64,000 nt of DNA from Desulfosarcinaceae bacterium (GTDB lineage Bacteria; Desulfobacterota; Desulfobacteria; Desulfobacterales; Desulfosarcinaceae). Of the stretch, positions 17,670 through 25,714 are shown piece after piece. The notes beneath the pieces are model-generated. The model was given only the letters and a program-made list of their open reading frames with translations. It was not told the DNA's origin and searched no databases. Each line of letters starts with the position of its first letter. Positions within the stretch are counted from its first letter, which is position 1. The position numbers and the translations under genes were made by a program. The stretch is from positions 18,300 through 82,299 of the forward strand of contig JASJCL010000009.1 of assembly GCA_030066015.1 (NCBI GenBank), written 5' to 3'.

Positions 17670-17877
17670 CCCCGCGCTATCCAAGCGCGTCGGCCCTCCC
17701 CACCCCCCTTCAGCATTCCCAAATATGGGCGTATCGTCGTATCCGGCCAGCCCACTGGCAACCGCGGCTGCGCATTCTCCTTGTCATTCTGCATCAGAAT
17801 CGTTACACCCGCATCAGATCGCCGCCCCCAACGGCGGGTGGTAACCCGCGCTCCTGCAGCATCCGGGAATCTCAGCC

Positions 17878-18798
17878 ATGCGCATTTATGTAAAGCTCTT
17901 TAGCACTGCCATGTGCTGGAGCGGCACCTTCATCGCCGGCCGTCTGCTGGCGGGGGAGGTGACGCCCCTCTCATCCGCGTTCCTGCGGTTTCTCATCGCC
18001 GCCGCTCTTCTGCTCTATCTTACCTGTCGCATCCATGGTCGATTGCCGCTGCCCAGCGGCCGTCAATTGGGCGGTCTGGCGGTTCTTGGGCTGACGGGGG
18101 TGGTGAGTTACAACCTCTTTTTCTTCAAAGGGCTCACACTGGTGCCGGCGGGACGCGCTTCGGTGATTATTGCCACCAATCCCATCATCATCACCCTCAG
18201 TGCCGCCCTCCTCTTCCGGGAGCCGCTCAGTACCCGCAAATTGACGGGGGTCGTGGTGTCGGTGTGTGGTGCCGTCATCGCCATCTCGAAAGGCCATCCC
18301 GCCAGTCTGATGCAGGGAGGGCTTGGTTGGGGAGAAGTGCTGATCTTCTGCTGCGTTCTCAGCTGGGTGGTCTACACCCTGGTGGGCAAGGCGATCTTGG
18401 GCGATCTTTCTCCGCTGGTTGCGGTAACCTACGCGGCCCTATTCGGAACCATCGGTCTGGGGATTCCGGCGCTGGGGGCCGGCCTATTGGCCCAGGTAGG
18501 CGGGTATAGTCTGGTCAATTGGCTGAGCCTCGCCTATCTGGGCGTCTTCGGTACCGTCGTGGGCTTCATCTGGTACTATGAGGGTGTCCGTGCCATCGGT
18601 GCTGCCCGGGCGAGCCTCTTCATCAATTTCGTTCCTCTGGGGGCCATCGTTATGGCCTTCGGTCTCTTGGGCGAGCCGGTAACCTTATCGCTGGTCGCCG
18701 GCACGCTGTTGGTGGTTTGTGGCGTCTACTTGACCTCCACTCCGGGACGGAAAGACGCCATCGCCGCTGAGGATCCGGTGCGCCGAGAGCCTGTTTAG
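17878..18798 (+). CDS. EamA/DMT-family transporter
   Basis: Inner-membrane exporter of the drug/metabolite transporter superfamily. The 306 residues contain about ten hydrophobic segments in two EamA repeats: the first half ends around GVVVSVCGAVIAISKG, and the second begins at GEVLIFCCVLSWVVYTLVGK. Typical motifs include AFLRFLIAA near the start of repeat one and GTVVGFIWYYEGVRAIGAARAS in repeat two. Substrate cannot be predicted. The C-terminus is a short charged tail. Confidence 0.9.
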   Translation: MRIYVKLFSTAMCWSGTFIAGRLLAGEVTPLSSAFLRFLIAAALLLYLTCRIHGRLPLPSGRQLGGLAVLGLTGVVSYNLFFFKGLTLVPAGRASVIIATNPIIITLSAALLFREPLSTRKLTGVVVSVCGAVIAISKGHPASLMQGGLGWGEVLIFCCVLSWVVYTLVGKAILGDLSPLVAVTYAALFGTIGLGIPALGAGLLAQVGGYSLVNWLSLAYLGVFGTVVGFIWYYEGVRAIGAARASLFINFVPLGAIVMAFGLLGEPVTLSLVAGTLLVVCGVYLTSTPGRKDAIAAEDPVRREPV

Positions 18799-18847
18799 AA
18801 CGGCCGAATCCTTTCATCCAACCTGTAACGGAAAGGCGTTGCGGATC

Positions 18848-19318
18848 ATGATAGCCTGCGAAATCCCCGGGATGGGGCCGCTTCGGCTCCGCCACCTCGT
18901 TCTCGACTATAACGGTACCCTGGCGGTGGATGGCGGCCTGCTGCCCGGCGTGGCCGAACGGCTGCAATCGCTTGCCAAGGATCTCTCCATTACCGTCCTG
19001 ACAGCGGACACCTTCGGCCGGGCTGCCCAGGGATTGGGCGATCTGCCCTGCGAGTTGGCCATTTTACCGGAGGGGTCGCAGGATATCGCCAAGCGGGAGT
19101 TTGTCAGGGGTCTGGGGGCCGAGATGTGCGTCTGTATTGGCAATGGTCGCAACGATCGTCTCATGCTCGAGACCGCCGCTCTGGGAGTGGCTGTGATCTT
19201 GGGGGAGGGCGCTGCAGGGTCCGCTCTCCTTGCCGCCGACGTGGTGTGTACCTCCATCACTTCGGCCCTGGATCTGCTCGTGAACCCGCTGCGGCTGGCG
19301 GCCACCTTGCGGTGTTGA
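18848..19318 (+). CDS. HAD-superfamily protein, soluble P-type-ATPase-like
   Basis: 156 residues resembling the phosphorylation domain of P-type ATPases without membrane parts. The nucleophile motif reads LDYNGTL, where the usual second aspartate of DxDGT is Asn. Motif III/IV reads GNGRNDRLMLETAALGVAV. Together they fit the soluble P-type-ATPase-like group (COG4087), whose substrate is unknown. I prefer the ATG at 18848; a TTG at 18839 would put the GGAAAGG ribosome site too close. The gene converges on moaA. Confidence 0.8.
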   Translation: MIACEIPGMGPLRLRHLVLDYNGTLAVDGGLLPGVAERLQSLAKDLSITVLTADTFGRAAQGLGDLPCELAILPEGSQDIAKREFVRGLGAEMCVCIGNGRNDRLMLETAALGVAVILGEGAAGSALLAADVVCTSITSALDLLVNPLRLAATLRC

Positions 19319-19466
19319 GCAACCGCCGGTCAATGGCCGCTTCGCCACCCGCGGCAGCTTCCCTTCGGTCCAGCGCTTGAGGACCCGTTTGGCGGGACCC
19401 ATCGGCCGCATTTGGGGGATTTGTAAGAGGGTGCGACCTACTTGCACGGGGCCGCTTATGCGCGGC

Positions 19467-20459
19467 TCACCCCCCAATGCCCGACATGGGATCGCTCACC
19501 TTTGGCGCGGTGGGCACGGCCAGGCGATGGTGTGCCTTTTTGGTGCGCACGGCTTCACGGATGAGGTTCGCCAGCATGGCGTCGGAAGCACCGCTGCGCA
19601 GAGGAGTGCGCAGATCGGTCTGCTGGTCGGAGAGGAGGCAGCCCCTGAGTTGCCCGCTTGCGGTGAGGCGCAGACGGTTGCAGCGGTTGCAAAAGTGGCG
19701 GCTGACCGAACTGATGAAGCCCAATTCACCAATGGCGCCTTCAATGCGGTAGCGTTGGGCGGGCCCGTCGTTGACCTGGCGGCCCACCGCTTTCAGGTCG
19801 CCTAAAACCGAGAGCCGTTCCTGGATCTCTGGGGTCAGGAGGTTGGCGGCCGGATCCATGCGGGCGTTTCCGATGGGCATGTATTCGATGAAGCGCACAT
19901 GGAAGGGGTAGTCGAAGGTCAGGCGCCCCATTTCGAGAAGTTCATCCTCATTGATCCCGCGCAGGGCCACAACGTTGATTTTAATGGGATGAAAACCCAG
20001 TAGGAGGGCTTTTTCGATCCCGGCCCAGACCCGGTCGAAATGGTCGTAACCGGATATTTCGCGGTAACGCTCCCTCCTCAGGGTGTCGAGGCTGACGTTG
20101 ATGCGCCGCACCCCCGCCTCACGCAACCGCTCCAGATTGGGTCCCAGCAGGACCCCATTGGTGGTCACCGAGAGATCTTGAAGATCGGGGATGGCCGACA
20201 GCTGGCTCAGGAATGTGTAAACGCCTTTGCGTACAAGGGGTTCGCCCCCGGTGATGCGGACCTTGGTGACCCCCATCTGCGTACAGATTCTCACCAGGCG
20301 CAACAGCTCTTCATAGGTGAGGATATCTTCGTGGTCGAGCTTGGGCAGGCGACCGTCGGGTACACAGTAAAGACAGCGCAGGTTGCAGCGGTCGGTGATG
20401 GAGATGCGCAGATAGCTGAGTCTACGGTCGAAGGTGTCGATCAGCGCCGGGGCGTTCAT
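19467..20459 (-). CDS. moaA: GTP 3',8-cyclase, molybdenum cofactor biosynthesis
   Basis: Radical-SAM enzyme converting GTP to 3',8-cyclo-dihydro-GTP. The SAM cluster motif is CNLRCLYC near residue 25. The second C-terminal cluster has CNRCNRLRLTASGQLRGC. The ITGGEPL and TTNG motifs are present, and the chain ends in GG (SGIGG), which is required for activity in characterised MoaA. Length is 330. Its start overlaps the end of the glycosyltransferase gene by four bases, so the two are likely translationally coupled. No other moa gene is in the window. Confidence 0.96.
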   Translation of the reverse strand: MNAPALIDTFDRRLSYLRISITDRCNLRCLYCVPDGRLPKLDHEDILTYEELLRLVRICTQMGVTKVRITGGEPLVRKGVYTFLSQLSAIPDLQDLSVTTNGVLLGPNLERLREAGVRRINVSLDTLRRERYREISGYDHFDRVWAGIEKALLLGFHPIKINVVALRGINEDELLEMGRLTFDYPFHVRFIEYMPIGNARMDPAANLLTPEIQERLSVLGDLKAVGRQVNDGPAQRYRIEGAIGELGFISSVSRHFCNRCNRLRLTASGQLRGCLLSDQQTDLRTPLRSGASDAMLANLIREAVRTKKAHHRLAVPTAPKVSDPMSGIGG

Positions 20460-21433
20460 GCGCGCATCCGTGTCTTTTTCTGATACTCGGGAATCGTAAT
20501 CATGGGCGGGCGCTCGCGGTTCTCGAGGAGGGTGGCGTTGGCCTCAAATTCGCCTTTTACCAAACGGTACTGAATCATCTCGTCGAATAGATCGCGCTCC
20601 AGGTGAATTAACCCCAGGCGCTGTTTGCGGTTGATGAAGGTCTTCATGATCGAGAAGGCCATGCGGCCCAGGGCTTTGGTATCCTGGTTGCGGTGGACCC
20701 GTTTCTCCAAATCCACCTGGGCCATCACCTCCATACCCCATTTGCGATAGATGTCCAAGATCATACTGGTCTCGACACCGTATCCGATGGGGAAGGGGAT
20801 CTGTTCGAAGATCTCGCGGAAACCGGCGTACTCTCCCGAAAGGGGCTGCATGATTTGTGTCAGTTCCGGGAAAAAGAGGGAGAAGAGGGGCCGTATCACC
20901 AGTTCGGTCACTCTACCGCCACCCGTGGGGCGAATTTCGTCTTTGCTGATGGCGATGGGGCGGTCGTAGAAGGCCTTGGTGTATTTGATGCCCGGATTGA
21001 GCAGCAGCGGGCCGATGAGACCATAGGCAAAGCGATGATGGATGTTTTTGATGTCGGCATCCAGGTAAACGATGATGTCGCCGCTGGTGATGAAGAGGGC
21101 TTTCCAGAGGTTTTCTCCCTTCCCGCGGCAGCTGGGCAGGTGGGGCAGGATGTCGTCCGCCAGGTGGACATCGGCACCGAAGGCGCGGGCCACCTCGCAG
21201 GTCGCATCGCTGGAGCCGGAATCGATGACGACGATCTCGTCCAGTAGCGGATAGCGGGTCATCAGTTCGGACTTCAGAATGACCAACTCCTTTGCGATGG
21301 TGCGCTCCTCGTTGAGTGTCGGCAGACAGAGGGAGATCTTCAATCCACGTTCGGTCTTGGCCGAGACCAAACGGTTGAGATCGGAGAACTGGTGGTAGTG
21401 GAAGGTGTTGGTATGGATCCAGTCAGTCGTCAT
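20456..21433 (-). CDS. gpgS: GT81 glycosyltransferase, glucosyl-3-phosphoglycerate synthase-like
   Basis: Likely transfers a hexose from an NDP-sugar to 3-phosphoglycerate, the first step towards the solute glucosylglycerate. The GT-A fold is evident: LCLPTLNEERTIA, the VVIDSGSSD strand, and the metal-binding DAD in YLDADIKNI. LSGEYAGFREIF and GYGVETSMILD are typical of GpgS. 325 residues. The ATG at 21433 has GGGGGG about 6 bases before it; a GTG at 21436 is immediately adjacent. It overlaps the peptidase gene by 11 bases and moaA by 4. The matching phosphatase is not identified here. Confidence 0.82.
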   Translation of the reverse strand: MTTDWIHTNTFHYHQFSDLNRLVSAKTERGLKISLCLPTLNEERTIAKELVILKSELMTRYPLLDEIVVIDSGSSDATCEVARAFGADVHLADDILPHLPSCRGKGENLWKALFITSGDIIVYLDADIKNIHHRFAYGLIGPLLLNPGIKYTKAFYDRPIAISKDEIRPTGGGRVTELVIRPLFSLFFPELTQIMQPLSGEYAGFREIFEQIPFPIGYGVETSMILDIYRKWGMEVMAQVDLEKRVHRNQDTKALGRMAFSIMKTFINRKQRLGLIHLERDLFDEMIQYRLVKGEFEANATLLENRERPPMITIPEYQKKTRMRA

Positions 21434-22589
21434 CACAGACCCCCCTATCGATGGCTTGGATACCGGCGATCACCTGGGCGATTCCCCGGCTGAGGGGAGC
21501 GATCTGGGCGCTGGCGGTACGCTCCTGTTGGCGCCGTCCATGGGTGATCCCCAAGGTCACGGCGGGAATTTGACGCGATAGAAATATGGACAGCTCCGAT
21601 TCGCTGGGACTGCTGACGGGGGCGACCTGAAGGGCGCTCATGATCTGGATGATCGATTTGACCAGCGGATGACTATAGGCCAGGCGGGCGGCGTTCACGT
21701 TGCTGACGGTTTCCAGGGTCAGGGAGACTTCGTAGACATGGCCGAGGCCTTCGACGATATCGAAAATGTCGGTGTAGAGGCTCTTCACCATCTCGTCGGA
21801 ATCACTGTGGATCTCGAAGCCCAGCCGCGCCTCGTTGGCCGGTGCGCCATGTTTGAGCCCGCCCGATATGGTACCGATGACGATCTCCGTGCGTGGTCGT
21901 TGGGGAAGACGCAGGGCGAGGATCTGGTCGATGGCCTCGTTGATCACCAGAATGGCGTTGGGGCGTTGACAATGCCGCTCTGCCGGGCCCGAGAGGGTAT
22001 CGCAAATCACCTCTCCGCGAATCATGCCATCGGAGTAGTGGCTCAGGCGCCCCAGGTCAGCGCTCTCCATGCAGATGGCGCCACGAATGGGGGTCGACCA
22101 GGTTTTGAGGAGGTGTCGGATTCCCCTTAAATTGCCCTTGCCGATACTCTGGATCACGCCGGCCAGGACGATGTCACTCTGGAAGGTCAGGTCCAGCTGC
22201 CGGAAAACTTCCGGCAACGAGGCCAGCACACCCACCCCGATGGAGTTGTCCAGTACCCCCGCACCGCTGATATGATCTGCGGTGACGGTGAAGTTGTGGT
22301 CCACGTCTTCACCGAAGGAGGTGTCGCTGTGGGCGACGATGAAGATGGGCGCACGCGTCTGGCTGCGGCCGCGAATAATGCCGATGGGATTCTGATAACC
22401 GTCGGTGGTGCACTCATCCACACCGAATTCGGCCAGGCGGTCGAGGAGCGCGGCGGTGCGGTTGTGCTCACGAAAGGTGGGGGCCGGAATCTGCCCCAAC
22501 AACACGATGTTGGCCAGAATGGTCTCGATGATGGCCTCGATGCCATCGATATAGGCGGGAATCCGCTCTAAAGGGATTTCGGGGCGCAT
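21423..22589 (-). CDS. M20/M28-like zinc metallopeptidase
   Basis: Putative aminopeptidase or amidohydrolase, 388 residues. The N-terminal half has IPAPTFREHNRT, a likely metal ligand in IFIVAHSDT, and GAGVLDNSIGVGVLASL resembling the dimetal GADDxxGVA motif. Candidate later ligands are ESAD and the C-terminal GITHG. The middle segment (ISGGLKHGAPANEARLGFEIHSD) matches the M20-type dimerisation domain. The motifs are looser than in characterised peptidases, so catalytic status is uncertain. ATG at 22589 follows GGAG at good spacing. It is first in a probable operon with gpgS and moaA. Confidence 0.75.
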   Translation of the reverse strand: MRPEIPLERIPAYIDGIEAIIETILANIVLLGQIPAPTFREHNRTAALLDRLAEFGVDECTTDGYQNPIGIIRGRSQTRAPIFIVAHSDTSFGEDVDHNFTVTADHISGAGVLDNSIGVGVLASLPEVFRQLDLTFQSDIVLAGVIQSIGKGNLRGIRHLLKTWSTPIRGAICMESADLGRLSHYSDGMIRGEVICDTLSGPAERHCQRPNAILVINEAIDQILALRLPQRPRTEIVIGTISGGLKHGAPANEARLGFEIHSDSDEMVKSLYTDIFDIVEGLGHVYEVSLTLETVSNVNAARLAYSHPLVKSIIQIMSALQVAPVSSPSESELSIFLSRQIPAVTLGITHGRRQQERTASAQIAPLSRGIAQVIAGIQAIDRGVCDDD

Positions 22590-22804
22590 CTGATCTCCAC
22601 GAAGCGTTCGGGATGTATACCACGGGGCTGCGGTCGGCAAGGCCACCTGCGGCACCGGGCAACCAACGCCTAACGGAGCGAATCATCGGTGGTGAACAAT
22701 GGGGAGAGATGCCGGTGGGTGTGCCGCGGGTCGCGCTTGTACCGTCACGATTGCTCAGGATTCTGCTCTCTGAGCGCGCTCGATCTAACAAATCCAATGA
22801 TATC

Positions 22805-22834
22805 AGTATAACATCTCGTCCTGGAAAGGGTCAA
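22805..22834 (-). promoter_or_regulatory. Candidate sigma-70 promoter for peptidase-gpgS-moaA
   Basis: Minus strand TTGACC (22834-22829), an 18-base spacer, then TATACT (22810-22805). Both boxes are close to consensus. The predicted start is near 22798, leaving a long leader of about 208 bases before 22589, in which I see no known riboswitch. Confidence 0.55.
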
Positions 22835-22877
22835 TGCCGCCGGGAGGGGGGGAACGGTCTGGTGGCGGCAAGCCGCG

Positions 22878-24419
22878 TCAGCTCTGGGCGGCCAGTATGG
22901 CCGCCACCAAGCCATCGATGGTGTAAGTGTCCGCTTCGATATCCACCGTGAAACCAAGACGCCTGGCGGTCTCTGCCGTGATGGGCCCGATTGCGGCGGT
23001 CAGAACGCCCTCCATGAGCCGTTTGTGTTGATCCTCGGGCAGCATGCGGCGGAAATTTTCAACCGTTGAACTGCTGGTAAAGGTCACCAGGTCTACACCG
23101 CCCCGCTCCAGGGCGTCGCAGATGCCATCCGCGCTGGCCGCATCCATGACGGTTTCATAGACGGGAATTTCATCCACCCGGGCCCCCATGCGGGTGAGTT
23201 CTGCCGGCAGAATGGGGCGCGCCTCCTTGGCGCGCGGCAGCAGTATGCGGCGACCTGAGAGGGCGTGGCCGGCGAAAGCGGCCACCACCGCTTCGGCGCG
23301 ATAATTGTCGGGGATGATGTCGCTGTTGAGGCCGTACGCCTTGAGTCGTTCTGCCGTTGCCGGACCGATGACGGCCGTTTGGAGATGGGCGAGGGCTCTA
23401 GCGTCCTTGCCGCGGGTGAAGAGACGCTCGAAGAACTGGCTGACGCCGTTGACGCTGGTGAAGACGATCCAGTGGTAGTCGGCCAGTCGGTCGATGGCCG
23501 CGTCTAGGTCGCCCCAGCTGGCTGGCGGCTGGATGCGGATGGTGGGATATTGCAGGCAGGCGGCTCCCAGATCGCTGAGGCGGGCCACCAAGGCACTGGC
23601 CTGCTGACGGGCCCGCGTGACAAGGATGCGTTTGCCCAGCAGCGGTCGCTGTTCGAACCACTGCATCTGTTTCCGCAGGTGCACCACCTCGCCCACGACG
23701 ATGATCGCGGGGGCCTTCAGGCCCGCTGCGCGAACCCGCTCGACGATGTCGTCGAGGGTCCCCGTGACCGTCCTCTGCCGGGGCGTGGTCCCCCATCGAA
23801 CGAGGGCCACGGGGGTGTCTCCCGGCCGTCCGTGATCACGCAGTTGCCGGCTAATATGGGGCAAGTTCTTGACCCCCATGAAGAACACCAGGGTGCCGAT
23901 CCCGCCGGCAAGGGCGGCCCAATCGACACTCGAGCTGGGCTTGGTGGGATCCTCGTGCCCGGTGACGAAGGCCACGGTGGAGGTGTACTTTCGATGGGTC
24001 AGCGGGATGCCGGCATAGGCCGGTGCGGCCACCGCCGAGGTGACGCCGGGGACGATTTCGAAGGGGATTTTGTCGGCCAGGAGTTCCTCAATCTCTTCGC
24101 CGCCGCGGCCGAAGACGAAGGGGTCGCCGCCCTTGAGGCGCACCACCGATCTACCCGTTTTGGCCTTGGCCACCAGCAGTCGGTTGATCTCCTCCTGGGG
24201 CAGGGTGTGGTCGCCCCCCTTTTTGCCCACGTAAATCAGCTCGGCGTCGTCTCGGGCGTGGGCCAGGAAGGCCTCGGCAGCCAGATAATCGTAGACAACC
24301 GTGTCGGCGGCGGCAATGCACTCCAAGCCCTTCACCGTGATCAACCCGGGGTCACCTGGGCCGGCACCGACGAGGTAGACCATGCCGGATTTCGCATGTG
24401 GGGAGTGTGGTTTACGCAT
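22878..24419 (-). CDS. Fused uroporphyrinogen-III C-methyltransferase / uroporphyrinogen-III synthase
   Basis: Bifunctional tetrapyrrole enzyme (CobA-HemD). The first half is a SAM-dependent methyltransferase: VYLVGAGPGDPGLITVKG, VVRLKGGDPFVFGRGGEE and GIPLTHR are diagnostic and appear intact. From about residue 260 the HemD half starts (LLGKRILVTRARQQASAL) and includes VFTSVNGV and TFTSSSTVENF. It would make precorrin-2, the branch point to sirohaem, cobalamin and haem d1 or alternative haem. The ATG at 24419 overlaps the last codons of hemC by eight bases. A GTG at 24452 is an alternative. The fusion is common in deltaproteobacteria and Firmicutes. Confidence 0.94.
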   Translation of the reverse strand: MRKPHSPHAKSGMVYLVGAGPGDPGLITVKGLECIAAADTVVYDYLAAEAFLAHARDDAELIYVGKKGGDHTLPQEEINRLLVAKAKTGRSVVRLKGGDPFVFGRGGEEIEELLADKIPFEIVPGVTSAVAAPAYAGIPLTHRKYTSTVAFVTGHEDPTKPSSSVDWAALAGGIGTLVFFMGVKNLPHISRQLRDHGRPGDTPVALVRWGTTPRQRTVTGTLDDIVERVRAAGLKAPAIIVVGEVVHLRKQMQWFEQRPLLGKRILVTRARQQASALVARLSDLGAACLQYPTIRIQPPASWGDLDAAIDRLADYHWIVFTSVNGVSQFFERLFTRGKDARALAHLQTAVIGPATAERLKAYGLNSDIIPDNYRAEAVVAAFAGHALSGRRILLPRAKEARPILPAELTRMGARVDEIPVYETVMDAASADGICDALERGGVDLVTFTSSSTVENFRRMLPEDQHKRLMEGVLTAAIGPITAETARRLGFTVDIEADTYTIDGLVAAILAAQS

Positions 24420-25341
24420 CTTTCTGTAGTTCTTCCAGAAGGGTTTTGGCACCGCGTTCGAGAAGTCGGTCCGCCAGGCGAATACCGGCGCGATGCGGCT
24501 CGCTGGCCGCTGCTTCGAGCTGGTCTCGGATCATGGTTTGGCCGTCCAGACCGGCCACCAGGCCGGTGAGGGTAAGGGTGTCTTCGGTTAACCGGCCGTG
24601 GCCGGCAATGGGCACTTGACAGCCTCCTTCGAGGCGGTGCAGAAAGGCCCGCTCTGCCGTGACCACCGTTCGGGTGGCGGCATCGTCGATGGTTGCCATG
24701 AGGGGTCGGATCGTCGCGTCGTCGGCCCTGGTTTCGACGCACAGGGCCCCCTGGCCAACAGCGGGCAGCATGGTGGCCTCGTCCAAAACGGCGCTGATGC
24801 GGTCACCATAGCCCAAACGCTTCAAGCCAGCGGCGGCCAGGACAATGGCGTCCAGCGCTTCAGTTTCCAGCTTCTTGAGTCGGGTGTCCAGGTTGCCCCT
24901 CAGACCGCAGATCTCGATGTCGGGGCGGTGGTGACGGAGCTGAGCGCTACGTCGCAGGCTGCTGGTGCCCACACGCGCGCCTTGGGGAAGCGTGTCAAGA
25001 CCACCGCCAGAGCGCGTCACCAGCGCATCTTGGGGCTGTTCACGTGCAGGGACGGCACCGATGCACAGACCGGCGGGAATTTCGGCCGGCATATCCTTCA
25101 TGCTGTGGACAGCCAGGTCGATGCGGCCGTTGAGAAGGGCCTCTTCGATCTCCTTAACGAAGAGACCTTTGCCGCCTACCTTGGCCAGGGGTACATCGAG
25201 AATCTTGTCCCCTTTGGTCTTGATGATGACGAGTTCGCAGGCGATCTCCGGGTGATCCTTTTGCAAGGCGGCCTTTACCCAATTGGCCTGCCAAAGGGCC
25301 AACTTGCTGCCCCGGGTACCGATGCGGATGGGAGTGGTCAT
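24412..25341 (-). CDS. hemC: Hydroxymethylbilane synthase
   Basis: Polymerises four porphobilinogen molecules into hydroxymethylbilane. The 309 residues begin RIGTRGSKLALWQA. The catalytic region HSMKDMPAE is present, as are the arginine-rich GTSSLRRSAQLR and the dipyrromethane cofactor cysteine C241 (EGGCQVPIAG). The ATG at 25341 starts the family fold and has GAGG upstream; a longer reading to 25515 overlaps the fmdB gene and is not supported. It lies 11 bp after fmdB and overlaps cobA-hemD, giving one operon for siroheme-type tetrapyrrole synthesis. Confidence 0.97.
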   Translation of the reverse strand: MTTPIRIGTRGSKLALWQANWVKAALQKDHPEIACELVIIKTKGDKILDVPLAKVGGKGLFVKEIEEALLNGRIDLAVHSMKDMPAEIPAGLCIGAVPAREQPQDALVTRSGGGLDTLPQGARVGTSSLRRSAQLRHHRPDIEICGLRGNLDTRLKKLETEALDAIVLAAAGLKRLGYGDRISAVLDEATMLPAVGQGALCVETRADDATIRPLMATIDDAATRTVVTAERAFLHRLEGGCQVPIAGHGRLTEDTLTLTGLVAGLDGQTMIRDQLEAAASEPHRAGIRLADRLLERGAKTLLEELQKDA

Positions 25342-25352
25342 GGTCACCGGCC

Positions 25353-25583
25353 TCAGTGACCACAAGTGTTGCAGCTGGTGGCGGCACAGCCGCTGCAGGC
25401 TGACGCACCAGCGGACTGGTTGGTCACCTGGCCGCCGCTGCCCTTGCTGACGAAACCACACGCCGACATCAATCGGCAGACCTCGCTGGCCCCACACTCG
25501 GGGCAATTGGGGCATTCGTCACCGAAGACCAGGGTCTCAAAATCTTTCGCACAGGATTTGCAATGGTATTCGTATATGGGCAT
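25353..25583 (-). CDS. FmdB-family zinc-ribbon protein
   Basis: 76 residues starting MPIYEYHCKSC, with a second pair CPNCPEC, the classic FmdB (CxxCSSSS) regulatory zinc ribbon. The C-terminal half is rich in Cys, Ser and Gly (SGCAATSCNTCGH), suggesting a further metal site. GAGGAG precedes the ATG at 25583. It heads the hemC-cobA-hemD run. Function of FmdB proteins is poorly known; regulation or metal binding is the usual guess. Confidence 0.88.
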   Translation of the reverse strand: MPIYEYHCKSCAKDFETLVFGDECPNCPECGASEVCRLMSACGFVSKGSGGQVTNQSAGASACSGCAATSCNTCGH

Positions 25584-25628
25584 TCTGTCTCTCCTCGAGG
25601 TTCGCGCGGTGCGGGAGGTCCACCCGGT

Positions 25629-25658
25629 AAAAAAGAGAGACCTTTGGATACCCAAAGG
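25629..25658 (-). terminator. Rho-independent terminator between selA and fmdB
   Basis: On the minus strand a 7-bp stem (25658-25652 with 25647-25641) and a 4-base loop are followed by TCTCTCTTTTTT. It lies 57 bases after the selA stop and separates selA from the fmdB-hem genes. Confidence 0.85.
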
Positions 25659-25714
25659 CCTTTTGGTTTATCTAAGCCCTTCATTCTAACACACACCATC
25701 GGCATTGCAAGCAT

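Noticed and set aside
17755..17772. Possible -24/-12 promoter before the EamA transporter
   Set aside because: GG and GC are 11 bases apart instead of 10.
19064..19477. 137-codon minus-strand frame downstream of moaA
   Set aside because: More than half lies antisense to the HAD gene, with no ribosome site and no domain.
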